DNA of 64,000 nt from Meira nashicola (Eukaryota; Basidiomycota; Exobasidiomycetes; Exobasidiales; Brachybasidiaceae), in contig BCJU01000004.1 in the NCBI GenBank assembly GCA_001600355.1, positions 248,001 to 312,000 of the forward strand, in the 5' to 3' direction. This document shows positions 1 through 10,101 of the stretch, one piece after another. Position 1 is the first letter of the stretch. Each line of letters opens with the position of its first letter. The notes beneath the pieces are model-generated. The model was not told where the DNA came from. It ran no database searches and saw nothing but the letters and a program-made list of their open reading frames with translations. Made by a program: the position numbers and the translations under genes.

Positions 1-927
1 TGCGGGGTAAGAATGAAAAGAATTAATTTTTTTTATCCCTATTTATATAAGTTTTTTTTACCTTGATTAGAAATATTTCCGCGGTTATTTGTTCATTAAT
101 CGGATATGCATAAATGAACATATGTACGCTCCTTTGTTTGCCAAGAGGCCCAAGCATTAATCGAATTGTGCTTATAATTATACATCTGCAGTACACTTCC
201 AATCAACAGCAGTGGCGTGGTCTTAGAACACAAATGGGTTCTATTTTTCCTGTTCTTTTTCTTTTTTAGAAAACAGCCGTTAGAAGCATAACTTGTATGT
301 GCATGTGCATCTCTTTAGCTTATTCTTAGACCGCTTCCGTTGTACCATACGCTTGTACTTATTTTCTCTCTCTTTCTTCCTTTAGCGTGTGTTACTCTCA
401 TTTCCTTAGGACTACCCTTCTCCGCGGCGATTCAACTCCACGGAAGGTATGGACGTATATATATATTTCCTCTTCAAAGAATATCGTAGATGTACATACA
501 TGTAAATATATACTCTTCGCCATGGTTAAAGAATCCCTTTGTTCAGCTTCATAGTCAAATTTAGCATTTAGCGAGTACCCTTACGTATCAGATAGTGAAG
601 AAGTGCTGGCCATCAAGAGATGAAATGCTACATTAGGTTTATTTAAATGATCAGGATCATATCCATGATACTCTTAGCATCAATCAAACAATCTATTCAT
701 CTATTGTTTATCCAAAATAAACAAAATTTGACCTACTCCTAAGCATAGTTTGCAGGTTGATAGTAGCTGACTAAGCAAACTCCAATGGTCCGTGCCAACT
801 TTCCACTTCCTCTGCATGATTATGTACTATTGGCATGACCCTTGTTATATAATGTTCATAAACCTTCTCCATCAGTTAGTAATGCTTTACTGAATACCAT
901 ACACATTACACAAACATACACACAAAG
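1..927. other. Intergenic region upstream of the O-methyltransferase
   Basis: No supportable gene on either strand. The stretch is AT-rich with poly-T runs and short tandem motifs such as the TATATATA run near 460-470 and a TGTACATACATGTA-like sequence near 490. Its 3' end carries a TATA-like box at 845-853 and acts as the probable promoter of the gene at 928. Confidence 0.6.
845..853 (+). promoter_or_regulatory. TATA-like box of the O-methyltransferase gene
   Basis: TTATATAAT lies about 75 bp upstream of the ATG at 928, a usual distance for fungal TATA elements. This rests on sequence and position only. Confidence 0.4.
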
Positions 928-1785
928 ATGAGTAGTCATTTAATGGAAACACCTCTAATAACCGCATCCGAATTGATTGAATCAGCAATAGGAATCTTAC
1001 AAAAACAAGAAGGAACTGATAAAACTGCATTAAATTCATTAAAATTAGCACAAAAAGTTTTACAAGGTTTAGATCCTTATTTAGATGCAAGTTCAACCGA
1101 AGGACCAAAAGGATTAAAAGGATTAATTGAAGAAACAGATAAACATGATTATGACACAGCATATAAGAATAAACAATTATCTTTTCCTGTTTCGGCAAAA
1201 TGGAGTGCAGGTTCATATGAAGGAAATTTTATTGCAATGATTGCGAAATCAATTAAAGCTAAAAGGGTATTAGAAGTTGGAATGTTTACGGGAACAACTA
1301 CATTAGCAATTGCTGATGTATTACCAAAACAAGGAGGTAAAATTATTGCACTCGAATTAGACGATTATTTACGTCAATTAGCAAACCCATTCTTTGAAAA
1401 AGCAGGAGTAAAAGAAAGAATTGAAGTTCGAATAGGAAAAGCAATGGATTCAATTCAAAAAATGATTAAAGAAAAAGAAGATTCATTCGATCTCATCTTC
1501 ATTGACGCCGATAAAGGAGCATATCAACAATATTATGATGTGATAATGGATAATGGCTTATTGCGAAAAGGCGGCGTTCTCTTGGTGGATAATGTTTTAT
1601 ACAAAGCATCTCCATTTGTACCTGAATTACAACAAGCAACTCCAGATCAACTCAAAACTGCCATACAATTCGAAAATGGAAAGTCATTAGCTGCGTTCAA
1701 TAAATTCGTTAGACAGGACGATCGAGTGGACGTTACTGTTTTACCGATTCGTGATGGTGTATCATGGATCCAATATAAAGGTTAA
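928..1785 (+). CDS. SAM-dependent O-methyltransferase, family 3 (CCoAOMT-like)
   Basis: A single-exon gene of 285 aa. It has the class I methyltransferase fold of the caffeoyl-CoA/catechol O-methyltransferase family. The SAM-binding motif VLEVGMFTGTTT is at residues 114-125. The metal and substrate motifs FIDADK (191-196) and DN (221-222) are in the expected order, so a divalent-cation-dependent enzyme is likely. Family members methylate a hydroxyl of a vicinal diol such as a catechol. The first 90 residues are an extra N-terminal region relative to the ~220-aa core. The ATG at 928 is the first in frame after a TATA-like box. The gene converges on the A-T-R enzyme, with only 20 bp between the two stop codons. 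Family assignment is firm; the substrate is unknown. Confidence 0.9.
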   Translation: MSSHLMETPLITASELIESAIGILQKQEGTDKTALNSLKLAQKVLQGLDPYLDASSTEGPKGLKGLIEETDKHDYDTAYKNKQLSFPVSAKWSAGSYEGNFIAMIAKSIKAKRVLEVGMFTGTTTLAIADVLPKQGGKIIALELDDYLRQLANPFFEKAGVKERIEVRIGKAMDSIQKMIKEKEDSFDLIFIDADKGAYQQYYDVIMDNGLLRKGGVLLVDNVLYKASPFVPELQQATPDQLKTAIQFENGKSLAAFNKFVRQDDRVDVTVLPIRDGVSWIQYKG

Positions 1786-1805
1786 TGTTCTGTATACAAT
1801 TCGCA

Positions 1806-4800
1806 TCAATGTACAAAACCTCTTGCAATCCAATCATCGATAAATTTGTCTGTTAATGTTTGTTCGACGGGTATTGCTTTTCGTAATGAAGGGCAAACTT
1901 TTTCACATTTCTCCGTTAATACACTTGCCGGTTCAGAATTTTTGGGCATATTTTGCCAAATGTTAATCAAAGCATTCCCGCGAATTTTACCTCCCGCTTT
2001 TCGAACTTTTTCGATCCAAACATCATTATCTACAATTTGAAAATTGGTCATTTTGCTTGTATTGAGCCAGTTGATAAAGTTTGACCAATTTGGTCTTTGT
2101 TGAGCGAAAGGTAAGGCAACATGCGCTATCTGTAATGTATCTGCCGAATTCCTTGATTCCTTCAGACCTAATTCTACAACTGCATCAGCTGCCACATCCA
2201 CCCGAAGCCAATCCAAGTCCTGTAAGAGTAGGGGAGAGGAATCCGTTAGAAAAAAAAGTATTAAAATCAATGCCAACACAATATACTCACTGGACCACTC
2301 TTCGGCAAACACCCTACTTCATTTGCAGTACGTACGAGCAAAGGCCATGCTTCTGTTTCGTTCCAAATACCATTCTGGGAATCACCACATAATTGTCCAA
2401 CACGTGCAATGACGACTTGAGATTGAGAGTTCTGTGAACGAGCACTATTTGCAGCAGAAGCACAAACTTGTTCAGCAACCCATTTAGACTGACCATATCC
2501 TGTGGAGCCGGCATGCGTTATATCATTTGAAAGTTCTTCTTTGTGAGGACTTGGACCGGCTAAAACGGTCGCAAGAGATGAACAAAAGATGAATCGAAAA
2601 GGATGTTGACAATTACTGAACAATGTCAACAGACTTGCCAAAGGAGAAATACATGAACTTTCAAAACTGCTAATCTGTAAGGAAAAGTTCACGATCCATG
2701 CACAATGAATGACGATCGATTGTTTAGCTTGCTGTAATCGTGGAAGTTGTGCATCAAGTTGAACCACAAATGAAGCTTTCTTTTCGAGATGGTCTACGTC
2801 CAATTTACGATCTTTGAGAGACGCTATGACTCGAGATCTAGCCTCCTCTTCATCCTTTGCACGTACTGAACATATTATATGTTCGACTTTGCTATCGTGT
2901 AAGAGATTGTTGAGAATACGTGAGCCTAATGTCCCTGTTGCGCCAGTCAGTAAGACAGTCGCAGGTGCATTCGGATCGATCTCTTTCCCTGACCAGCGAA
3001 GCTGATCAAAGTTTTTGTTCCGATTCTGAATACCTTCAATTACTGAATTTTCTCCATTCCTTTTGGCTTCGTGTCGATTATCTATGTATTGTGCTAAAGC
3101 TTGAATCGTTGGATATTGGTACACTGCATTCTGTTCCAAACGAAACTTCCCTAGATTGATATTCTGATGCACTGCTGCACGTATTCTGACAGCTTTGATT
3201 GAATCCACTCCTGCCGCATATAGATCTTCATTGACGCTGAGCTGCCTGCCACCTATCTCCGAAACAGTCTTCTGAAGCCACTCCAGAAGTATCTCTCCAT
3301 GCATATCTTGTTTTTCGTGCGAAGTGGGGGCTGTACCTTGTTCAAATGCATCATAGATGCCATCAATCAAACTCTGAAGCTTTTCCAATGCCAATCCTCG
3401 CTGTAAGGTACCTTTCGAAGAACGGGGCAGACTAGTAAAAAGGCCATCTTTCGCATTAACGATATGAATCATCTCTTGCGAAAGCTTGGCGTGACTTGGT
3501 AATTTTGCATTGACGTCCGATAAGATTGATCTTAGCTGTTCGTTACGAAAATGTTCAGCATTGATTGAATCTTTAACTTCCATGATTGCACCAAGAAATG
3601 GACGATTTGTACCGAATGTGATTGCATCTTGAATCACCTCATGGGTTTTGAAAGAATCTTCAATCGGCGTTGAGGCAATCTTTTTTCCATTCACCATCAC
3701 AATCCCATCATCTGCACGTCTAGCATAGATCCATTTGTGAGTATGAGAGGGATGATTGCGATAAAGATCGCCCGTTGCAAAACTTCCGTCCGGTCGATTC
3801 GATAGCAATTTGGAAGGCCATTCTTTGGCAACGATCAATTCATACAGCTCTTCACCTTCTTGTTTCTCGAATGTTAGCCACTGTTTACTAGGTTCATCTT
3901 CGATCCTTAGCCAAGACCAATCTTTATCGTGAGAGAATGAGCGCCAAGAAGACATCAGAAATCCACATTCCGAACTACCTAGCCGAGAAACAAGTTTGAT
4001 ATCGTATTTCTGCACCATCTCATCACCTACTTCTTGTGGTAGTGGTGCTCCTCCCGTACTCACAAGATGCATTCGCTGCAGCATTTTGCGCGAAGTATCA
4101 TCAGCAAGTAGACCCTGCAAAACGAAAGGAACTGATAAAAAATATCCAATTTGTTCAGGACATGTAGCAACGGAATTTGAAATATTTTCTGGTGTTGGTG
4201 CTTTTCCTTCATGCCAACCGAACATGTACAAATTTGCGCCTGCTTGAAATGCACGTAAAAGATCCGATAAACCGCCATGAAATAGTGGTGTTGTTGTGAA
4301 TGCGGAAATTTGCGTTCCGAATGCTGAGAATAGAGAGGCTGTCCAAAATCTATGAGGGTGTTTGATAGGCTTTGGGTTTCCACTAGATCCTGAAGAATGA
4401 AAGACTACTAGTAGATCATCCGGGCTGATTTGGTTGTGTATGTCAGGAATCTGATCTTTGTTGGATATCAACTCTTCATCTTCATTCCATTCTAGTAGAT
4501 TCAATTCGTAATTCTGCCCCTTCGCCGTCTTTGTGATTTGATCAACAAAGTCTTTTTGTGTAGGATGCGCAAGAATGTGATGGGAAGAAGTACTTTGTAA
4601 CAAGCTCAGAGCACCATTTGTAGTTGTACCTAAAGCTATCGGCAGAATGGCTAACCCTAGCCTCCAACATCCCAAAACGTTAGCCAAAAAGGAAGGTCCA
4701 CTTGGTGCAACTATCGCAACAATTTGCTGCTGTTCTTTGGTGTGGTTCTCAAGCTTATTTGCTATATTGCATGCCATCCTTAGAGAGATAACTCTCAGAT

Positions 4801-5062
4801 CGCTATACGTCCATTGTATGCATTTACTCTCTTGAATGGAAGGGAAACCAACAGCTATCCGATCACTTGAACACTTTGCACGATGATCTAGCATTGATAA
4901 GACATTTTCGTGACTCCTTGGTTCTGGTGCTTGTGCATCCGACAAACCTTTTACCATTTGTGGTACATTTAAAGTCAAGTAAGGAACATCGCTGATACTC
5001 GAATCACCCCCAAGTATTTCTTTGGCATTTTGGTCAACTTCATTATAGGTTGTGAAAGCCAT
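1806..5062 (-). CDS. NRPS-like adenylation-thiolation-reductase enzyme (carboxylic acid reductase type)
   Basis: Two exons: 5062-2291 and 2219-1806. The 71-nt intron has donor GTGAGT and acceptor CAG in phase 0. The product is 1061 aa. Adenylation domain: HSSGSSGNPKPIK about 222-234, STGGAPLP about 335-342, TGDLYR about 430-435, catalytic Lys in SSKGTLQR about 550. Thiolation domain: GVDSI with the phosphopantetheine Ser about 621. Reductase domain (SDR, Lys2/thioester-reductase type): nucleotide loop TGATGTLG about 706-713 and the Y-x3-K pair in GYGQSK about 856-860. No condensation domain is present. Enzymes with this layout activate a carboxylic acid with ATP, load it on the carrier and release it as an aldehyde with NADPH. 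The start is the first ATG; upstream in-frame codons are non-ATG. It is divergent from the aldo-keto reductase (309 bp between starts) and convergent with the methyltransferase. It is not the lysine-pathway Lys2 by overall sequence; the substrate is unknown. Confidence 0.9.
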
Positions 5063-5371
5063 CAATCTTGCAGGCAAAATGAGATCAAAAATGACTTCCT
5101 ATAGACAGTCATTGTCTTTCTACGAAGTTGTATTACGATCATCTTTTTGGCTGGAATATGAAGATAGAAAGAAGTCATTTCTGCATGTATGCTTATGTGA
5201 ACAACACAAAAATGTACCCGTAACGGGAGGAACCTGCATATATTCTACTTTTAGCGCGTGCGTACCGATTCGCAAGTGCTCTAGTGCCGTTTAAAATTGT
5301 TGTGGTACCTCCACAGACATTGACAACAAACAATTTGCGCCTGCGCCTTTAACTCCATCATCACACAAAAG
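5063..5371. promoter_or_regulatory. Divergent intergenic region between A-T-R enzyme and aldo-keto reductase
   Basis: The 309 bp between two outward-facing start codons must hold both promoters. TATATTCTAC near 5238 is AT-rich, but I see no clean TATA box. Shared promoters of this kind fit co-expression of the two enzymes. That is an inference from layout. Confidence 0.45.
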
Positions 5372-6385
5372 ATGGCATCATTAAGAACAGGCATATTGGA
5401 CGCAAGTCATCGTGTAAAACTTTGTGGGATAGATGGAAAGGATGTTTCTGTTCCAATTTTAGCATGCGGAACATGGTCTTGGGGAGATAAAAGTTTATGG
5501 TCATATGATGATAAGAAAGATTTTACAAATGTAGAAGAAGCATGGACAAGTTTAAATGAATCAGGAATTGGATTTTATGATACTGCAGAAGTGTATGGAA
5601 AAGGTGAAAGTGAAAGAATTATTGGAAAATTACTCAAAAGAACGCCAGAAGAACAGAGATCAAAAATAATCATTGCATCTAAATGGTTACCTGTTCCTAT
5701 TTTACATGGAAGATGGATTCCTGGAGGTGGTATAGAAGGTGCTTTACGTAAAACTTTAAAGAGATTAGAAGTTGATTCGATCGATTTATATCAAGTTCAT
5801 AGCGCATGGACATACTTTTACAGTTTCGAAACAATTGCAAAATCTCTAGCAGACTGCGTAAAGAAAGGATTAACGAAAACGATTGGAGTGAGCAATTATT
5901 CAAAAGAACAAATGTTAACAATGCGTGATGCTCTTAAGAAGTACAATATACCTTTAGCAAGTAATCAAATCGAATTCAGTTTAGCAAGAACGTATCCTTT
6001 ATCATCAGGTTTAATTCAAGCTTGTCATGATAACGAAATCGTACCTTTGGCTTATTCACCTCTTGCAATGGGACGTTTGACAGGGAAATATTCTAGTGAG
6101 AATCCACCACCTTCAAATCGGCGATTCGGAAATGTATCAATTGAATCTTTAGAGTCTTTATTGGGCGTCATGCGTACGATTGCCGAAAATCACAAAGTAT
6201 CTTGTAGTGCAGTTGCATTGAATTATGTAATGGTAAAAGGATGTATTCCTTTAAGTGGCGCAAAGAATGTTAAACAAGCAAAACAAAACGCACAAGCATT
6301 AGGATGGAGATTAACTGAAGAAGAAATCAAACAATTAGAAGAACATCAAAAGATTGGTGGAACTTCACTTTGGCAGCATGGTTGA
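5372..6385 (+). CDS. Aldo-keto reductase
   Basis: A single exon of 337 aa with the (beta/alpha)8 NADPH-dependent aldo-keto reductase fold. The catalytic tetrad is visible: Asp70 and Tyr75 in FYDTAEVYG, Lys104 in IIASKW and His143 in LYQVHS. The C-terminal cofactor region (CIPLSGAKNVKQAKQN) is also typical. Such enzymes reduce aldehydes or ketones to alcohols. Sequence style is closest to the AKR/pyridoxal-reductase-like branch with the YDTAEVYG motif. It is transcribed away from the aldehyde-releasing A-T-R enzyme, so reducing that aldehyde to an alcohol is an attractive role. This is inference from the neighbourhood. Confidence 0.9.
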   Translation: MASLRTGILDASHRVKLCGIDGKDVSVPILACGTWSWGDKSLWSYDDKKDFTNVEEAWTSLNESGIGFYDTAEVYGKGESERIIGKLLKRTPEEQRSKIIIASKWLPVPILHGRWIPGGGIEGALRKTLKRLEVDSIDLYQVHSAWTYFYSFETIAKSLADCVKKGLTKTIGVSNYSKEQMLTMRDALKKYNIPLASNQIEFSLARTYPLSSGLIQACHDNEIVPLAYSPLAMGRLTGKYSSENPPPSNRRFGNVSIESLESLLGVMRTIAENHKVSCSAVALNYVMVKGCIPLSGAKNVKQAKQNAQALGWRLTEEEIKQLEEHQKIGGTSLWQHG

Positions 6386-6595
6386 AAACCTTTTACTCCG
6401 ATTTCCGTGTACATACCCTTACAATAATTCAATTAAAGTTGTGAAAGCCTAAGAAATGTTGTACAATAAGCACTGGTCTAGTGCGGCTCCCATTCAAAAG
6501 TAAAAAGTTTTGGCTCAGCGTGCGTGCGTGCATACAGCATACATGCGGGGGAAAAGCCTAAACTGATTTGAGTGGAGAAAATACCTTCCCTTTGA

Positions 6596-6606
6596 TTTAA
6601 ATAAAA
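6596..6606 (+). promoter_or_regulatory. TATA-like box of the alpha/beta hydrolase gene
   Basis: TTTAAATAAAA lies about 70 bp before the ATG at 6675, the usual spacing for a fungal TATA element. It is supported by position and composition only. Confidence 0.35.
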
Positions 6607-6674
6607 GGGAAAGGGTCAATCATCTTCCACCACATCCTCGATCATCCCCCACCACACTCTCTTCAATTACGAAA

Positions 6675-7604
6675 ATGACAACTTCAAACCGAAGAACGAT
6701 CAAAATTCCCAGTAAAGGTGAAGAATTAGATGCCTGGGTTTATCCGGCTGCAGGTGTTCAAGAAGGTCAGAAAGCTCCAGCCGTTTTAATGGCTCATGGT
6801 CTTGGTGGTATTAAATTAATGCGTTTAGATGCATTTTCTGAAAAGTTTAGTCAAGCAGGATTTGTAACGATTGCATTCGATTATCGTTTCTTCGGTGATA
6901 GTTCAGGGGAACCTCGTGGTTTGATTGATATTACAAAACAACAAGAAGATTGGGATAGTGCATTTGATTATGTTCGAACTCAAATGTTAGAAGTAGATCC
7001 TGATAGGATTGGATTATTCGGTACAAGTTTCAGTGGAGGACATGTAATTCAACAAGCAGCAAAACATGGAAATCAAGTTAAAGCAACTGTCAGTCAATGT
7101 CCTTTTACCGACGGTTTAGCTTCTGCACTTCAAGTGAAATTCAGTACAATTCCAACACTTTTCTTTCGCGGAATTCGTGATCAAGTCTTTCGATCAAACA
7201 CAAACCCTGTCAGAATTCCACTCGTAGCTGAACCAGGAAATGCCGCCCTACTTGCTTCTCATGATACAGTATCTGGTTATATGGCTTTATTGCCTCCAGG
7301 TGTAACGAAATTGGATGTTGAAGAAGTACCTGCAAGAGCAGCTTTATGGATTCCATTAGCTAGGCCAGGAACATATGCAAAACAAGTTAAATCACCAATC
7401 TTTTTTGCCGTTTGTACAAAAGATTCCGTTGCACCTGCAAAACAAACGATCGGATTTGCAAAACAAGCACCAAAAGGAACAATCAAAGAATATGACGTTG
7501 GACATTTTGATATTTATGTTGGAGAACCATTTGAGAAAGCAACAAAGGATTATATAGACTTTTATAAAGCTAGCTTTGATGCTGCAATCACTAGTAAACT
7601 TTGA
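6675..7604 (+). CDS. Alpha/beta hydrolase (dienelactone hydrolase / YcjY-like)
   Basis: A single exon of 309 aa. The oxyanion segment AHGLGG is at residues 40-45, the nucleophile elbow GTSFSG (Ser118) follows, and a late His lies in DVGHFDIY near 272. This arrangement is that of the COG1073/YcjY-like hydrolases, which also include polyketide-processing and ester-cleaving enzymes. The lid region between the elbow and the acid residue is long. The gene lies 289 bp after the aldo-keto reductase on the same strand. Its stop codon is only 10 bp from that of the convergent acetyltransferase. It may belong to the neighbouring set, but the sequence does not identify a substrate. Confidence 0.85.
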   Translation: MTTSNRRTIKIPSKGEELDAWVYPAAGVQEGQKAPAVLMAHGLGGIKLMRLDAFSEKFSQAGFVTIAFDYRFFGDSSGEPRGLIDITKQQEDWDSAFDYVRTQMLEVDPDRIGLFGTSFSGGHVIQQAAKHGNQVKATVSQCPFTDGLASALQVKFSTIPTLFFRGIRDQVFRSNTNPVRIPLVAEPGNAALLASHDTVSGYMALLPPGVTKLDVEEVPARAALWIPLARPGTYAKQVKSPIFFAVCTKDSVAPAKQTIGFAKQAPKGTIKEYDVGHFDIYVGEPFEKATKDYIDFYKASFDAAITSKL

Positions 7605-7614
7605 TGTTGTTTAT

Positions 7615-8319
7615 TTATAAAGGCCCCGTCCTCATGAAACATAAAGTAGGAAATTTACGAACTTGTGTTAAACTTTGATCAACAGTGACGAAATCGATTG
7701 GAGATTGATGAATAAATCCTGCTTTTGTATAACAACCAACACCCTCAACACTTGCTTCTAGAACTGCTTCACGAATATTATTCTGTTTGCCAAATTGTAC
7801 GCCCCAATTGCTGAGTGATTTACCTACACCTTTTCTTTGAATATCTGGTCGAACTGCACATAATTCTAATGCGATTACTGGTGTTTGATCTTCATGAACA
7901 ACATTTCTTCTTTGTTTTATATAAATTGGCCAAATTTGTTTTAACCATTCTTGTGCTAAAGGTTGATTAGGATACATTGCATTTAAATCAAATTCTTCTT
8001 CTGCATTTTCAGATTCAAGATTTTCCGTTGAAGTCATTATTATCCAAATTGCAAAACCAACAATTTTTTGTGAGATTGTTGCTTTTAAAAAATGAAAATT
8101 TAAATCATCTTTTTTAGATTTCCAATTTTTCTGTAATCTATCAATTCCTTGTCTTTTTCCTTTTGTAGTTTGATGTTCAGGATACATTGCATTAAACATT
8201 GGCTTATCTTTACCAAAAGCTAATGACATCACTTCAAAGCATTCTTCTATCTCTTCTTCTGATTCTATTTTTGAGATTTTGACATTTTCCTCATTCGTAT
8301 CATACTGTTCAATTGTCAT
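7615..8319 (-). CDS. GNAT-family N-acetyltransferase
   Basis: A single exon of 234 aa. The acetyl-CoA-binding motif A is clear in the C-terminal half: ELCAVRPDIQRKGVGKSLSN (the Q/R-x-x-G-x-G/A loop), followed by LEASVEGVGCYTKAGF. The N-terminal ~120 residues are the variable acceptor-binding part. GNAT enzymes transfer acetyl from acetyl-CoA to an amine, and this branch is common in fungi as a small-molecule acetyltransferase. It is convergent with the upstream hydrolase (10 bp between stop codons), which suggests shared 3' ends rather than co-transcription. No targeting signal is seen. The acceptor is unknown. Confidence 0.85.
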   Translation of the reverse strand: MTIEQYDTNEENVKISKIESEEEIEECFEVMSLAFGKDKPMFNAMYPEHQTTKGKRQGIDRLQKNWKSKKDDLNFHFLKATISQKIVGFAIWIIMTSTENLESENAEEEFDLNAMYPNQPLAQEWLKQIWPIYIKQRRNVVHEDQTPVIALELCAVRPDIQRKGVGKSLSNWGVQFGKQNNIREAVLEASVEGVGCYTKAGFIHQSPIDFVTVDQSLTQVRKFPTLCFMRTGPL

Positions 8320-8649
8320 CTTTGCGAATTTGGTCTTGTAAAAAGGTAAAAATTTGTGGGGAGAATGATTTTAAAGATGCATCAGAAATACGCGCGCAAG
8401 CTTAGTAAGAGTCATTATCGTTGTCATTGTTCGTGAATGACCCTGCATCATGCATCCTGCATAAACACAACTTGCTTAATCACTTTATGAATGTATTCGA
8501 TAGCACATATATATAATACAAGGCATGAATTATCGAGAAGCAGTAGTACAGAAGCATTTATTCTTAACGAAATGCTGTACCTCCAAATTGTGTGTGGGGA
8601 AAGAAAGAATAATAAAAGTACAAAAGAAAAAAAAAGTCGAATATCAAAT
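8320..8649. other. Intergenic region between the acetyltransferase and the 7-TM gene
   Basis: 330 bp with poly-A runs. It holds the 5' flank of the acetyltransferase and the 3' flank of the 7-TM gene. Overlapping short open frames here do not look like proteins. Confidence 0.5.
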
Positions 8650-10101
8650 TCACGCTTCTCGAAAAGGCTCATTTCGAAGTACACCTCTACGCCATCCACT
8701 TGTTCCACGGGCAGGTAATTGACCGGCCAATTCTGCATCAGATTGAAGGGGCGGTAAAGTTGTCAACATTTCCACAGAAGTTGCTTGTCCAACCCTTTCT
8801 TCATCATCATCAAATAAGCTTGCTAGTAGAGTTTCACGATGAAGATTTCCCAACTCTTCTGCTTCTTGATCGTTGGAAACCATGACAACTTGTTGAACAG
8901 GTTGTCTTCCCGCTTCTCCTCCACCATAAACAGATTTTAATGTTCGGGGTAATCCAAACGATAGGCTTCCAAACCGTTTATTGCTTTGTGATTGATATGT
9001 ATTATTCGATTGCACCTGGCCATGCGATGATGGATGAATTAATTCTTCTTTAACTGGTGAATTTGGCAATCCGTTCAATGGACTCGATTTCGGTGATCCT
9101 TTTTCCGGTGATCCATGTGCACCAGCACCACCACTTCCGCCACTACTTGGACGAGAGAGGAAGAAAGTAGAATCGCGACTGTTATGAACTCGATGTAATC
9201 TAATCGTTGACCAACTTGTTGCCAAAACAGACAAAAGAGTAGAAAGATAAACGTTTGTCAAAGAAGCAATATAAAGAACTACTCCTTTACCCGATTGAGC
9301 AGCAACGGCGGCAATAATTTGTGCAATAACGGGCAAAATGAAAGTCATTGCTAATGATTCGATCAAATAACGAAGTCTTCTTTGTAGTAATGCTGTTCCT
9401 TTTCGCTTTCGCATTTGTCGTTTTTGTGCGAATAGATAAATTTTGCGGAACAACAACGCTGATGCATAACTACAATAGATGATTTGTAAAATAAATTCGG
9501 CCATTGCAGATCGATGATACGTTTGTCCTTTGGCTGCTGTAATTTCTGGTGGCGTATTGGCTGCTAGATAATCGTATTGATAATAATAATATGTTACCAA
9601 AGTGCATGTTACAATTCTTGCTAAACCGATCACCAGTAAAGGTGCAACAGGGATCCATCTTTGTCGAAGAATGCCTCTCTTACCGCTTGGAGAAGGAATT
9701 GGAGAAACTGGATAAAATGCAAGAACTTTAAAGATTAAAGTAGCATCACAAACCAAAGGAGTGAATGCTTCAAATGCTTTTTGAGCGCATTCGATTGGAA
9801 CAAGAGTATTTGTCATATTATTGTCGGAGAATAATTGTTTCGCGTTTAAAACGACGCATACAGTCACCAATAATGCATTTGTTAAAGCCATTGGAAAAGC
9901 GACGCATTGTAAAGTGAAAACTGGACCACGTCTTTGTTGAGGAGTAGAAAGCAAAACCAATGCAATCGCAACTGTGGCCAAGATACCTAACCATGTTGTA
10001 TTGAATAAACCGTATGCTTGTTGAACGACGAGAGATTGGGCAGTTGGAGCATCAATTTGCCATACCGGCGTTGATGAATTCGTGGCAGCAACGTCAGTCA
10101 T
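8650..10101 (-). CDS. Seven-transmembrane protein with serine-rich cytoplasmic tail, function unknown
   Basis: A single exon of 483 aa. Seven hydrophobic helices can be counted: about 37-54, 66-86, 108-130, 145-168, 196-222, 246-270 and 276-300. They are preceded by a short polar N terminus with NSST (possible N-glycosylation). After the last helix there is a tail of about 170 residues rich in Ser, Pro and Gly, with a run of acidic residues (FDDDEE). The topology (short outside N terminus, seven helices, long phosphorylatable tail) is that of a G-protein-coupled-receptor-like protein. No motif of the Ste2, Ste3, Gpr1 or cAMP-receptor families is visible to me, so the receptor idea is inference. 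It could equally be an orphan fungal membrane protein. Confidence 0.8.
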   Translation of the reverse strand: MTDVAATNSSTPVWQIDAPTAQSLVVQQAYGLFNTTWLGILATVAIALVLLSTPQQRRGPVFTLQCVAFPMALTNALLVTVCVVLNAKQLFSDNNMTNTLVPIECAQKAFEAFTPLVCDATLIFKVLAFYPVSPIPSPSGKRGILRQRWIPVAPLLVIGLARIVTCTLVTYYYYQYDYLAANTPPEITAAKGQTYHRSAMAEFILQIIYCSYASALLFRKIYLFAQKRQMRKRKGTALLQRRLRYLIESLAMTFILPVIAQIIAAVAAQSGKGVVLYIASLTNVYLSTLLSVLATSWSTIRLHRVHNSRDSTFFLSRPSSGGSGGAGAHGSPEKGSPKSSPLNGLPNSPVKEELIHPSSHGQVQSNNTYQSQSNKRFGSLSFGLPRTLKSVYGGGEAGRQPVQQVVMVSNDQEAEELGNLHRETLLASLFDDDEERVGQATSVEMLTTLPPLQSDAELAGQLPARGTSGWRRGVLRNEPFREA

